In this document: positions 1-8,282 of the stretch, piece after piece
Layout of the letters: each line of letters opens with the position of its first letter
How positions within the stretch are numbered: the first letter of the stretch is position 1
NCBI GenBank assembly: GCA_947476185.1
Contig: CANJPX010000001.1
Coordinates: forward strand, 1 to 64,000
Direction of reading: 5' to 3'
From: Bacteroidota bacterium
GTDB lineage: Bacteria; Bacteroidota; Bacteroidia; 2-12-FULL-35-15
Length of the DNA: 64,000 bases
The notes under the pieces: model-generated
Databases searched by the model: none
Seen by the model: the letters and a program-made list of their open reading frames with translations, nothing else
What the model was told of the DNA's origin: nothing
Translations under genes and position numbers: made by a program

Positions 1-950
1 ATTGGCATAACACCACCAATGATATAAACGTTTCCTGCTCCGTCTTTTTCACATTCCCAAACACAATCCCAATCAGCAGCACCGGCTCCAAAAGTGGCAA
101 CATTAAAATTTGGTGTTGCTGTCCATGGGTCGATAAGCACAGTTTTTGAATGATCGTAATCGCCAAGAAAAAAAGAGACCGTGTTTTTTGTTTTTATAAA
201 ATGAGATGAAATTGTAGACGTTTTGTTTTCCTCTAAAAAAGTAAGTGGCGCATGATCCACAATATCTCCAAAATCGGTGCGGACATAAATATCGCCTTGT
301 GAATTTATTTTTACATTATCAGAATATTTCATTTTTACTTGTGAAATATCTGCTCCCGGATGGAGTATGATCGTGTATTTTACTCCGTTCTTAGGATGAA
401 AAACGTATTCAACATCGATATGCGGATATAATTCTTTGTAAGTGATCTTGTTAAATCCATTGATGTGATTTACATTTTTTTCAATATTGTTTTCTTTGAA
501 TGTGTAGCTGTGGTAATCAGCTGTTTTTTCTGAACCGACAACTTGCACATTCGGATTGGAGTTCTCCCAAACCATATTTACAACATCTGTTTTATATTCT
601 ACCTTGCCTTCTTCCGCTTCATGTTTTTTCCAATCCTCACTATTCTTTATTTCTCCTTCTTTCTCTTTTTCCTTTTCAGCTTCTTCGTTTTTCCATCTTT
701 TTAAAAAGCTGTAAGTAGCTCCGTTTGGAGTGAAATAGATCATTGTAGATCCGCCATCGTAGGCATATACAACACTTGATTTTTCCGAATTTACATCGCT
801 CGCAATTTTAAATTGACCTTTATTTTCAATAAATGATCGTTGTTTCTCAAAGTTGATACTCCAAGGACTGTTTTCGCCATAAGAATTTAAAACAAGAGAT
901 AAAGAAATCAGAATTGTAAGGAGAAGTGATAAAATTTTAATTCGTTTCAT
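1..950 (-). CDS. DUF7948-type secreted surface protein, 3'-truncated
   Basis: The frame read from 950 leftward is open to the window edge, so only the N-terminal ~316 residues are present. It starts MKRIKILSLLLTILISL, a signal peptide. The next part carries KGQFK, VYAYDGGSTMIYFTPNGATYSF and later GFNKITYKELYPHIDVEY, ADISQVKMKYSDN and IDPWTATPNF. From general knowledge this pattern is the N-terminal domain (DUF7948) of large Bacteroidota secreted proteins. These usually continue into SBBP/beta-propeller repeats and end in a T9SS sorting or gliding-associated domain. A Lys/Glu-rich insert near residues 85-105 is low complexity. The propeller and sorting domains are inferred, because they lie outside the window. 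Function unknown; probably cell-surface adhesion or a structural protein. Confidence 0.8.
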   Translation of the reverse strand, partial: MKRIKILSLLLTILISLSLVLNSYGENSPWSINFEKQRSFIENKGQFKIASDVNSEKSSVVYAYDGGSTMIYFTPNGATYSFLKRWKNEEAEKEKEKEGEIKNSEDWKKHEAEEGKVEYKTDVVNMVWENSNPNVQVVGSEKTADYHSYTFKENNIEKNVNHINGFNKITYKELYPHIDVEYVFHPKNGVKYTIILHPGADISQVKMKYSDNVKINSQGDIYVRTDFGDIVDHAPLTFLEENKTSTISSHFIKTKNTVSFFLGDYDHSKTVLIDPWTATPNFNVATFGAGAADWDCVWECEKDGAGNVYIIGGVMP

Positions 951-1296
951 GGGAGTTGATTTATTATTAATTGCGGATATTTAATAATATGAATACAGAA
1001 ACAAAATTAATTCAAAAAACGCTTTTTCGGCAAGGGGGCTGCCCCCCTAAAATAATAACCAATATTTTAGTTTGCTGGAGACCCTTCATTTGAAATTGAA
1101 AGGAAGATTAGGAATACTGTTCAATGAAAAAGCTCAAATGGGCTGAATGAAGGATAACTTGAGGGACAAAAATTTGCGAAATAGGTGCTTTATTCAAAAG
1201 CGGGCTCTGAAATACATGGTACCTCTAACGAAGAAATTGAAATTATAAAGGAAGCATAAAACAAATTTATGATTAGATCGATAGTTAGCCTTCACT
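951..1296. other. Intergenic region with GC-rich hairpin
   Basis: No convincing gene is seen in these ~350 bases. They lie upstream of the DUF7948 gene and downstream of the secreted hypothetical gene at 1297-2028. The one visible structure is a G5-CTG-C5 hairpin at 1034-1046 in otherwise AT-rich DNA. It resembles the short GC-rich palindromes seen in other spacers of this window. It lacks an obvious T-run, so I do not call it a terminator. Confidence 0.5.
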
Positions 1297-2028
1297 TTAG
1301 AAAAAATCTGCTTTAGCATTTTGTAATTTTGATACTGCATTATCTGGTTCTTCTTCCGGTGGTTTGTTGTAGTATTTATCTTTCCATTTATTAAACTCAT
1401 AGAAGTCGATCCACACCAAAATGTCTTTGATCGCTCCTGCCCAATAGTTTCGCAATCCAAAACCGACAGGGTTTCCTGACATAAATTCGCTGATCAAAAC
1501 TTTTTTGGTAGCGAGGTCAAAAAACGTAACATATAGTCCTGCAGTCTTGGTATTTTTATTAAAATTTTCTATAACAAAGACAAGGCCTATTCCATCTACT
1601 TTTTCATAATTGGAATATTTTTTCACCATTCCACGAATTGTTCCGATACCAATTTTCGTCTCCTTATAATTCAACAACTCCTCCGGGTCTATGGTCTTGT
1701 TTAGTTGACTTACAGAGGCGAGGTCATAATAAACATGTCTTTTTCTGAAACTGCGCTTTAAATTAAAGTTTTGTGGCTCCGCTATTACAAGGTTATTCCA
1801 TGCCGGGATCCATTTATCACGCAGTTCTATGCCATCTGCCGGATCAGCACCCATGCCTTGATCGAATGTTCCCACGCAATGTGCTTTAGTAAAATCTAAA
1901 CCATACCACACAACCTCATCGGTGGAAAAAACCCGCCTTGCGTCTGATTCTTTATTTCCGAATAAACCAAAGTATAATAATAATGAAGATCCTGAGATCG
2001 CTGAACACAATATGATGAATCGTAACAT
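1297..2028 (-). CDS. Secreted hypothetical protein, ~243 aa
   Basis: I chose the ATG at 2028 (MLRFIILCSAISGSSLLLYF) rather than an in-frame codon 27 nt upstream because it begins directly with a signal-peptide or membrane-anchor hydrophobic stretch. The mature part is soluble, mixed alpha/beta, without CxxC or metal motifs. Recognisable segments include DGIGLVFVIENFNKN, GLYVTFFDLATKKVL and YWAGAIKDILVWIDFYEF, and the tail KPPEEEPDNAVSKLQ is charged. I do not recognise the family. Similar-looking secreted proteins of this size are common and uncharacterised in Bacteroidota. It is monocistronic as far as can be seen. Confidence 0.75.
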   Translation of the reverse strand: MLRFIILCSAISGSSLLLYFGLFGNKESDARRVFSTDEVVWYGLDFTKAHCVGTFDQGMGADPADGIELRDKWIPAWNNLVIAEPQNFNLKRSFRKRHVYYDLASVSQLNKTIDPEELLNYKETKIGIGTIRGMVKKYSNYEKVDGIGLVFVIENFNKNTKTAGLYVTFFDLATKKVLISEFMSGNPVGFGLRNYWAGAIKDILVWIDFYEFNKWKDKYYNKPPEEEPDNAVSKLQNAKADFF

Positions 2029-2331
2029 GACTGTTTGAATTAAATTAGAATACAATATTAGAAATTGGATGATTTTAAGTAAATGATAGGCATCTGTTTT
2101 GCCTTGATAGAAATCATTGCAATTAAATTGTTGTGACTGATAGAAAGGAAATGGTTCGAAAAAAATGAAATTCTGATTGTCAAAACTTGAAGAATTTTTG
2201 GGTATTCGTGCGGATTTATTTCATGGATCTCACATTTGTCGCTTAACAAACAGAATTCCTTCTTCTGAAAAATAGCAGAAGCGGGATTTTTTATTTCGTA
2301 AATCCTTCAATCCTTCGACTTCACTAAATAA

Positions 2332-2364
2332 AAAATTCCCTCTTTGTTTCACAAAGAAGGAATC
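2332..2364 (-). terminator. Intrinsic terminator after tRNA-Cys
   Basis: On the minus strand, just downstream of the tRNA, an inverted repeat (ATTCC-n-CTTTGT / ACAAAG-n-GGAAT, arms about 2335-2363) is followed by a T-run. This is the expected position and form for factor-independent termination of the tRNA transcript. Confidence 0.65.
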
Positions 2365-2369
2365 TTTTG

Positions 2370-2440
2370 AGGTCCCGTGCGGATTTGAACCGCAGTAGGA
2401 GCTTTTGCAGAGCTCAGCCTAACCGCTCGGCCACAGGACC
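2370..2440 (-). tRNA. tRNA-Cys (anticodon GCA)
   Basis: On the minus strand the cloverleaf closes fully. The acceptor stem is GGTCCTG/CGGGACC with one G-T pair, and the D arm is GCC...GGC. The anticodon stem is GAGCT/AGCTC with loop CTGCAAA giving anticodon GCA. The T arm is TGCGG-TTCAAAT-CCGCA. The discriminator base is U73, a known identity element of cysteine tRNA. The 3' CCA is not encoded. Short variable arm, no intron. Confidence 0.95.
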
Positions 2441-2488
2441 TTTTGATTTTAATCGGTTACAAAAGTACGAAAAATCAGTAAACCAACA

Positions 2489-2671
2489 CTAATTTTTTAT
2501 GTCTTTCAGCGAATATTCCTTTAAACACTTAGGACACAAACAATTGTTGAATTCTGATTTTAATTTATTAAGGGTTTCTAAATCAATAAACAGGTCTTCA
2601 CACCAACAACCCATTTTGTCGCTACCACACTCAAATGAGGCTTCACATTTTGAACATTTTTTGCCGGGCAT
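2489..2671 (-). CDS. Cysteine-rich CWC family mini-protein
   Basis: This is a 60-aa protein starting MPGKKCSKCEASFECG. It carries paired cysteines CSKC, a central GCWCEDL and a C-terminal CLCPKCLKEY. The order C-x2-C / CWC / C-x2-C matches the cysteine-rich CWC family of small presumptive zinc-binding proteins, whose function is unknown. I preferred the start at 2671 over 2689: it leaves one base after the folB stop (2673), whereas the longer start would overlap folB and add residues before the conserved core. Tight spacing suggests cotranscription with folB. Confidence 0.75.
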   Translation of the reverse strand: MPGKKCSKCEASFECGSDKMGCWCEDLFIDLETLNKLKSEFNNCLCPKCLKEYSLKDIKN

Positions 2672-2672
2672 T

Positions 2673-3023
2673 TTATTCGGTAATAACAATACTCACACGT
2701 TCAACATTCCCGTTCATTGGAGGATTGAGTTTTGTGACTTTCAATTCAACATTATGTAATCCGGAAATTGTTTTTTTTAGTTCATTTATGATCCGTTGTC
2801 CCACATGTTCAATTAGCTTGGAACGAATTGCCATTTGGGCTTTTACAATATTGTAAACAACAACATAGTCGATTGTTTTGGTCAGGTCATCATTAGCAGC
2901 CGCTTCCGAAAAATCGGTTTCCATTATTACATCAACAATATAATTACAGCCGATCTTGCCTTCTTCTTCCAGGCAACCGTGATAAGCATAAACTTTAATT
3001 CCTTCTACTACTATTTTATTCAT
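2673..3023 (-). CDS. folB: Dihydroneopterin aldolase
   Basis: A 116-aa protein starting MNKIVVEGIKVYAYHGCLEEEGKIG, the typical N-terminal strand and YxxHG-(x)-EE-xxG motif of FolB. It cleaves 7,8-dihydroneopterin to 6-hydroxymethyl-7,8-dihydropterin and glycolaldehyde in folate synthesis. The later segment DYVVVYNIVKAQMAIRSKLIEHVGQRI and the LKVTKLNPP strand with the conserved lysine fit the family and its usual ~120 aa length. I used the ATG at 3023. The upstream in-frame codons translate a GC-rich palindromic repeat (3025-3053) and are unlikely to be protein. The CWC mini-protein gene follows after one base. Confidence 0.92.
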   Translation of the reverse strand: MNKIVVEGIKVYAYHGCLEEEGKIGCNYIVDVIMETDFSEAAANDDLTKTIDYVVVYNIVKAQMAIRSKLIEHVGQRIINELKKTISGLHNVELKVTKLNPPMNGNVERVSIVITE

Positions 3024-3024
3024 G

Positions 3025-3053
3025 GGCCCCTCCCAACCTCCCCAAAGGGGAGG
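3025..3053. repeat. GC-rich palindromic repeat between gltX and folB
   Basis: CCTCCCC-AAA-GGGGAGG (3037-3053) preceded by CCCCTCCC forms a compact hairpin directly 5' of the folB start. The same style of element appears at 3134-3154, 16425-16460, 29043-29072, 31653-31692, 31775-31796 and 32401-32422, so it belongs to a dispersed family in this genome. Confidence 0.7.
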
Positions 3054-3118
3054 AGTTGCTGTGCATATTAAAACGATCAAACATAATTTTCGACATGTAA
3101 CGCATTCGGTTTGTTTCC

Positions 3119-4684
3119 TTAACTGGGTTTTACCCCTTCTCCATTGGAGAAGGGATTAAGATAAGAGGCCGCTGTTTCCAGTCTTTTCACCACTTCATCT
3201 TTTCCTAACAACTCTACCATTTCAAATAACATCGGTCCACCGCCAACACCGCTTAAACAAACTCGGAACAACTGCATTACTTGTCCGGCTCCAATACCTT
3301 GTGCTTCTGCAGTAGCTTTAAATGCCGCTTCTGTTTCTAATGCAGTGAAGGTGTTGAGGCCTTTGAATGTTTCGGTAACTGTTTTAATAAAATTTGCAGT
3401 TTGTTCATTCCATCGCTTTTTAATTACATCCGCATCAAAGGTTGTTGGAGCAATAAAAAAATAACTTCCACCTACCCAAAATTCAGAAACGAAATGCGCT
3501 TTCTCTTTTACCAATCTGCATACTTCTTCCACAAATTTTTGCTCCGCTACAATATTTTTGTCTTTCAGGATCGGAAAGAATAACTCTGCTAGCTCCTTAT
3601 CGCTCTTCATTCTCAAATACTGCTGATTGAACCATTTCGTTTTTTCAGGGTCAAATTTTGCTCCCGATTTATTTACGCGTTCAAACGAAAATGCTTGTAC
3701 CAATTCTTCCAGGGAAAAAATTTCCTGGGTTGTACCCGGGTTCCAGCCTAACAATGCAAGCATATTGATAAATGCTTCCGGAAAAAATCCGCTTTCACGA
3801 TATCCTACATAGCTTTCTCCTGTGCGCTCGTCATGCCAATTTAATGGAAACATAGGGATTCCTGATTTGTCACGTTTCGACAATTTTCCATTTCCATCTG
3901 TTTTTAAGATCAGTGGCAGATGCGCTAATAAGGGCATCTTTTCTTCTAATCCTAAATATTTATAAATTAAAATATGTGAAGGAGCCGATGGCAACCACTC
4001 TTCACCACGAACAGCGTGTGACACTTCCATTTCAATATCGTCTACAATGTGCGCCAAATGGTAGGTTGGCATACCGTCTGATTTTAATAAAACTTTATCG
4101 TCAACTTGAGTTGAGTTAACAACGATCCATCCTCGGATGATATCGTGAAACCGGACCTCTTCGTTGCGAGGCACTTTCAGCCGGATGACGTGTGGTGTGT
4201 TTTCTGCCAATAATTTTTTAACCTCATCTTCCGATAAGGTCAATGAGTTGCGCATATTTTGTCGGCTCACCGAATTGTATTGGGGAGCCGCAACTTTAGC
4301 GGCTTCCAAGCGTTTGCGCATAGCGTCTAACTCTTCGGATGTGTCAAATGCATAATAGGCATGACCACTATCGATCAGTTGTTTTGCATATTTTGCATAG
4401 ATACCTAATTCCTTTCGCTCACTTTGACGATAAGGAGCATATGGGCCGTCACCAAAACCTACACCTTCGTTGGGTTCGATCCCGCACCATTTTAATGAAT
4501 TGATAATATACTCCTCTGCACCGTTTACATAGCGTGTTTGGTCAGTATCTTCAATACGAAGGATAAAGTCTCCGCCGTGTTTCTTAGCAAACAAATAACT
4601 GAATAATGCTGTACGAATGCCGCCCATGTGCAAGCCCCCTGTTGGGCTTGGTGCAAAACGCAACCTAACTCTCCTGTTTTCCAT
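3119..4684 (-). CDS. gltX: Glutamyl-tRNA synthetase
   Basis: This 521-aa class I aminoacyl-tRNA synthetase charges tRNA-Glu with glutamate in the cytosol. The N-terminus reads RLRFAPSPTGGLHMGG, with the HIGH-type motif at residues 19-22. The second signature KLSKR lies near residue 266. Length is typical for Bacteroidota GltX. The last ~13 residues (NPFSNGEGVKPS) are unusual. They are encoded by the palindromic repeat at 3134-3154, whose hairpin arms are CCCTTCTCC/GGAGAAGGG, so the stop codon appears to lie inside or just beyond an inserted repeat. A minus-strand TATCTTTG box at 4702-4709 is a good -7 element 18 bases before the ATG. Confidence 0.97.
   Translation of the reverse strand: MENRRVRLRFAPSPTGGLHMGGIRTALFSYLFAKKHGGDFILRIEDTDQTRYVNGAEEYIINSLKWCGIEPNEGVGFGDGPYAPYRQSERKELGIYAKYAKQLIDSGHAYYAFDTSEELDAMRKRLEAAKVAAPQYNSVSRQNMRNSLTLSEDEVKKLLAENTPHVIRLKVPRNEEVRFHDIIRGWIVVNSTQVDDKVLLKSDGMPTYHLAHIVDDIEMEVSHAVRGEEWLPSAPSHILIYKYLGLEEKMPLLAHLPLILKTDGNGKLSKRDKSGIPMFPLNWHDERTGESYVGYRESGFFPEAFINMLALLGWNPGTTQEIFSLEELVQAFSFERVNKSGAKFDPEKTKWFNQQYLRMKSDKELAELFFPILKDKNIVAEQKFVEEVCRLVKEKAHFVSEFWVGGSYFFIAPTTFDADVIKKRWNEQTANFIKTVTETFKGLNTFTALETEAAFKATAEAQGIGAGQVMQLFRVCLSGVGGGPMLFEMVELLGKDEVVKRLETAASYLNPFSNGEGVKPS
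3134..3154. repeat. Palindromic repeat forming the gltX 3' end
   Basis: Arms CCCTTCTCC (3134-3142) and GGAGAAGGG (3146-3154) with a 3-base loop lie inside the last codons of gltX. The arms and flanks match the dispersed GC-rich family listed elsewhere. Confidence 0.75.
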
Positions 4685-4701
4685 AGTTTTTTTTAGTTTT
4701 G

Positions 4702-4709
4702 CAAAGATA
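4702..4709 (-). promoter_or_regulatory. Putative gltX -7 promoter element
   Basis: TATCTTTG on the minus strand matches the Bacteroidota -7 consensus TAnnTTTG and sits 18 bases before the gltX ATG at 4684. No clear -33 element was identified. Confidence 0.55.
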
Positions 4710-4749
4710 ATGGTATATTTAAATCCTAATCAAAGAATTAATAGGCGCT

Positions 4750-6822
4750 TTGAAAAATTTTTGTAACTCCTGGATCTTAGTAGTGCTGTTTTTCTTTCTA
4801 GGGAGAGATTCCTTTTCGCAAGAAGATTCTTTACTTTATTATTATAGCCAACCAACAAAACCTCTCCCAGAAAAGGTGAAACCGCTGATTAAAAAGTTGA
4901 CGGCAAAAGACACTCTGAAGATCACCTGGATAGCATCTAAAATATACAATAAGGAAAACAAGGTTGATTATTATGATCGGGTGGCGAATCGATTTTACAT
5001 GGTGGATGATTATGATAACGCAAAACGCTATTATATAAGATCACTTGATGTAGCAAAAAAAACACTGGACAAAAAATTGATCGCTCAGGAGTTAAGCTCC
5101 CTTGGCGATATCTATCGTTTGCAGGACCAAAATTCCATTGCCCTCAATTATCTTTTACAAGCTGTTTATTTGTATAAAGATCTGAAAGATCCAGAAAAGA
5201 TGGCGCATAATATTGCTTTGATCGGTGATATTAACCGGTGTGTTGAGCATTATCAGGATGCGCTGAAATATCTGAATGAGGCCTTAGCAATTTGTTTAGA
5301 GTATAAATTGAAAAAAGACGAAGGCTTTTGCTACAGCTCAATTGGCGGGGTGTACCAAATTCAAAAAAATTATGATGAAGCCCTATCCTATTATAACAAG
5401 GGTATTGAATTGTCCGAGTCGATAGGAGATACGATGCGAATTATTGATTTTTATTATTCAATTGGAGACCTATTGATCGAGAAAGGAAATTATCCGGAGG
5501 CACATGTAAATTTTAATAAAGCGATCGAATTAGATAAGATTGTAAAAGATCAATATCATATTGGTTTCTGTTATATGGGTGTGGCGAAGTCTTTTCTACA
5601 GGAGAAAAAATTTGAAAGTTCGATTGAGGAAGGACTTAGAGCCTACCAAATTGGAGTCTCAATGAGTTCGCCGGGACTTCGTGCCGACGTTGCTCAAATA
5701 TTATATCAGGCTTATTCCGCGAAAGGGGATTTCAAAAATGGATTCAAATACCTGAAGATAAATTATGACCTGTATGATAGTGTTATTAATACGGATAAGA
5801 TTAAAGAGCAAACACAAATTGAATTGAATTTTAAAAATTCATATAGAGAAAAACAAGACAGTTTATTGCGTTCTGCTCAGCAAAAACAGAAAGACATTTT
5901 ACATGAGGCGGAACTGAATCAGCAGCGAACATGGGCTGTTGCCGGAGCTGTAGGACTCCTTATGGCGATTGTAGTAGTAGTAATTGTTTTCAGGTTCTAC
6001 CAAAAAGAAAAACATTCCAAAGAAATCATTAATCGTCAGAAGGTTTTGGTTGACAGCAAAAATAAGGAGATCGTTGATAGTATAAATTATGCAAGAAAAA
6101 TTCAGCAGGCAATTATTCCAACTGTTGCCGAGGTGAAAAATGTTTTTCCGAATACTTTTGTAATGTTACTTCCTAAAGATATTGTGAGTGGCGATTTTTA
6201 CTGGGTAACAAAATCCGGTCAGCAAGCATTTTTCGCTGTTGCAGATTGCACAGGACACGGTGTTCCCGGAGGTTTTATGAGTATGCTTGGAACAGCACTC
6301 TTGAATGAAATTATTAATGAAAAGAACATTTATGAGCCGGCCGATATTTTAGATATGCTGAAGCTGAAGATAATCATGGCTTTGCGCCAATCCGAAAATC
6401 CAAATGAAAATAAGGACGGTATGGACATTGCACTCATTCAAGTTAATCTGAATACCCAAGAGCTTAAATTTGCAGGTGCAAATAACTCATTGTATTTGTT
6501 GCGAAATAATAATTTACGTGAAATAAAAGGAGATAAATTCCCTATTGGTTTTGACGGAAGAAACGACAAACAATTTTCTCAACAAACAATCCAGCTTGAG
6601 CCAAACGACATGTTGTACATGTTCACTGATGGCTATCCTGATCAGTTTGGCGGGCCTCAAGGTAAAAAATTCAAGTATAAACCTTTAGAATTACAATTAG
6701 CTCAAATTGCCTCACTGTCGATGGATGAACAACAACAAACGCTTTTTAAAACACACGAGGAGTGGAAAGGCGACATGGAACAGGTGGATGACATTTGTGT
6801 AGCGGGAATAAGAATAATATAA
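4750..6822 (+). CDS. TPR sensor with SpoIIE-type PP2C phosphatase output
   Basis: A 690-aa membrane protein. It has a signal/anchor sequence (NSWILVVLFFFLGRDSFSQ) and TPR-like helical repeats over about residues 85-370 (ALNYLLQAVYLYKDL, ALKYLNEALAICLEY, ALSYYNKGIELSESI). A transmembrane helix lies near 394-417, followed by a short coiled coil. The C-terminal serine phosphatase domain (440-690) has PKDIVSGDFYW, VADCTGHGVPGGFMSMLG and FTDGYPDQFGG, the metal-binding PP2C/SpoIIE motifs. The periplasmic TPRs probably sense a protein or peptide and the cytoplasmic phosphatase acts on an unknown phosphoprotein. The start appears to be TTG at 4750: no ATG lies between the upstream in-frame stop and the signal sequence. 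The same output domain recurs in the gene at 46054-49329. Confidence 0.88.
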   Translation: MKNFCNSWILVVLFFFLGRDSFSQEDSLLYYYSQPTKPLPEKVKPLIKKLTAKDTLKITWIASKIYNKENKVDYYDRVANRFYMVDDYDNAKRYYIRSLDVAKKTLDKKLIAQELSSLGDIYRLQDQNSIALNYLLQAVYLYKDLKDPEKMAHNIALIGDINRCVEHYQDALKYLNEALAICLEYKLKKDEGFCYSSIGGVYQIQKNYDEALSYYNKGIELSESIGDTMRIIDFYYSIGDLLIEKGNYPEAHVNFNKAIELDKIVKDQYHIGFCYMGVAKSFLQEKKFESSIEEGLRAYQIGVSMSSPGLRADVAQILYQAYSAKGDFKNGFKYLKINYDLYDSVINTDKIKEQTQIELNFKNSYREKQDSLLRSAQQKQKDILHEAELNQQRTWAVAGAVGLLMAIVVVVIVFRFYQKEKHSKEIINRQKVLVDSKNKEIVDSINYARKIQQAIIPTVAEVKNVFPNTFVMLLPKDIVSGDFYWVTKSGQQAFFAVADCTGHGVPGGFMSMLGTALLNEIINEKNIYEPADILDMLKLKIIMALRQSENPNENKDGMDIALIQVNLNTQELKFAGANNSLYLLRNNNLREIKGDKFPIGFDGRNDKQFSQQTIQLEPNDMLYMFTDGYPDQFGGPQGKKFKYKPLELQLAQIASLSMDEQQQTLFKTHEEWKGDMEQVDDICVAGIRII

Positions 6823-6861
6823 GGTGCATAGTTTGTAATTTAATCCTCACAGTTTATTTAA

Positions 6862-6869
6862 TATCTTTG
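6862..6869 (+). promoter_or_regulatory. Putative -7 element for the methyltransferase gene
   Basis: TATCTTTG matches TAnnTTTG and lies 26 bases before the ATG at 6896, in the spacer after the SpoIIE gene. Confidence 0.5.
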
Positions 6870-6895
6870 TCTTCATTAAATTTTCAAATCATATT

Positions 6896-7771
6896 ATGCA
6901 GTTACTTACACCACAAAATTTTACTGATTACGAATTAATTGATGTTGGCAATTTCGAAAAACTCGAACGATTTGGTCAGTATATAACCATTCGTCCTGAA
7001 CCCCAGGCTGTATGGGATAAAACCTTAAGTAACTCTGAATGGGAAAAAAGAGCACACATTAAATTTATTCCCCGCTCCAGTTCTTCCGGTGAATGGAAAA
7101 AATTAAAACAAATGCCGGATCAATGGCAGATCAAATACACGATAAACAATTCCGAGGCATTCATAAAATTCCGATTAGGATTAACCGCATTTAAGCATGT
7201 TGGTATTTTTCCTGAGCAGGCCTCCAACTGGGATTATATTTTTGAAACGGTTAAAAAAATGAATACTCCTCAACCGAAAGTGTTGAATTTATTTGCATAT
7301 ACCGGAGGAGCATCACTGGCTGCAAAGGCTGCTGGGGCAGATGTCACACACGTTGATTCGATTAAGCAAGTGGTTACCTGGAGCAAAGAAAACATGGATA
7401 TTTCTGCCTTAGACAATATTCGTTGGGTGGTAGAAGATGCTTTAAAATTTGTCAAGCGGGAGGAAAAAAGGGGAAACAAATACAATGGAATTATTTTGGA
7501 TCCACCTGCTTTTGGCCATGGTCCGAATGGAGAGAAATGGAAATTGGAGGACAATATTAACGAAATGATAAAAGGTGTTTTGAATTTGTTGGATGATAAA
7601 GAGCATTTTTTAATCTTAAACGCCTATTCATTAGGATTTTCATCGCTCATCATTGAAAATTTACTCAAAGTAAAAGCGGGAGAAAATTTAAATGTTGGTG
7701 AACTATATCTACAAGCAACAGAAGGGAATAAACTGCCATTGGGAGTTTTTGGAAGATGGAAAAATTTTTAA
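6896..7771 (+). CDS. Class I SAM-dependent methyltransferase, RlmI/RlmK-like
   Basis: This 291-aa cytosolic protein has a Rossmann-like SAM-binding core. Motif I is VLNLFAYTGGASLAAKAAGA (about 125-145), followed by VTHVDSIKQVVTWSKEN and the motif IV sequence IILDPPAFGHGP (about 200-211). The DPPAFG type with the upstream FAYTGG loop is characteristic of the RlmI/RlmL-K C-terminal family that methylates 23S rRNA. The N-terminal ~100 residues (ITIRPEPQAVW) resemble the small beta domain that precedes it. No PUA domain is evident, so it is shorter than E. coli RlmI. The exact RNA target is not determined. It converges with the lipoprotein gene at 7785. Confidence 0.82.
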   Translation: MQLLTPQNFTDYELIDVGNFEKLERFGQYITIRPEPQAVWDKTLSNSEWEKRAHIKFIPRSSSSGEWKKLKQMPDQWQIKYTINNSEAFIKFRLGLTAFKHVGIFPEQASNWDYIFETVKKMNTPQPKVLNLFAYTGGASLAAKAAGADVTHVDSIKQVVTWSKENMDISALDNIRWVVEDALKFVKREEKRGNKYNGIILDPPAFGHGPNGEKWKLEDNINEMIKGVLNLLDDKEHFLILNAYSLGFSSLIIENLLKVKAGENLNVGELYLQATEGNKLPLGVFGRWKNF

Positions 7772-7784
7772 TGTTGGAAGCGAA

Positions 7785-8282
7785 CTATTTTTCTAGGTAT
7801 CTGGCCAGTTCCGAAACATCTATAATTTCTTTTATAGGTTTATTGTAAAGCACAGAATCGATTTTGTAATTATAAACTGTTAGTAAAGAAAGGGTGATTT
7901 CTTTTTTTACGGATGTCGACAGATTTATTTTTTGAAATAAATTTTTATCCCATAAAATAGTTTTATACAGCCCCTCTTTTAAATCAATTTTTGTTGTCGA
8001 TTTTATTAATGCCCTTTTTTCTATTTCTCGTTCTACTGAAACAATAATTATTTTTTGTGTTGACAAATCAGTTAATTGCTCATTAATAGAAATCAAGCCC
8101 TTTAGGCAGTTTATACAATCGTTTGGGTTGATTGTATAGATGAGTATATTCTTTGATTTATCAATAGCCAAACTGCCAATAAAAGCATGTAAAAAAGACT
8201 CCTTGGGAGCGCTGTTTTTATGCGTGCAATGACAGAAAAGAAGACAACAAAATAAAAAATGAAAAACAACCTTAGTTTTCAT
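7785..8282 (-). CDS. Cassette 1 gene A: CxxC thioredoxin-like lipoprotein
   Basis: This is a 165-aa exported protein. The hydrophobic N-terminus (MKTKVVFHFLFCCLLFCHC) ends in a cysteine near residue 19, probably lipidated although the lipobox is not canonical. The core IDKSKNILIYTINPNDCINCLKG places a CxxC (about residues 56-59) at the end of a beta strand, as in thioredoxin-like folds. IIIVSVEREIE and the later strands fit the same fold. The start at 8282 overlaps the upstream gene by 11 bases, and the paralogous pair at 12342-12352 has exactly the same 11-base overlap. The clearest relative in the window is the gene at 11858. A redox role on a secreted partner is inference; I do not recognise a named family. 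Confidence 0.8.
   Translation of the reverse strand: MKTKVVFHFLFCCLLFCHCTHKNSAPKESFLHAFIGSLAIDKSKNILIYTINPNDCINCLKGLISINEQLTDLSTQKIIIVSVEREIEKRALIKSTTKIDLKEGLYKTILWDKNLFQKINLSTSVKKEITLSLLTVYNYKIDSVLYNKPIKEIIDVSELARYLEK

Noticed and set aside
1034-1047. GC hairpin as a terminator
   Set aside because: The stem is short (5 bp) and no T-run follows on either strand.
2058-2249. 63-codon minus-strand frame next to tRNA-Cys
   Set aside because: Composition is Ile/Asn/Ser-rich, no signal peptide or motif, and it lies in a spacer with no other support. Probably chance.
2313-2330. CTTCGACTTCACT resembling the lysS palindrome
   Set aside because: It has only one half of the repeat and no pairing arm; likely chance or decayed.
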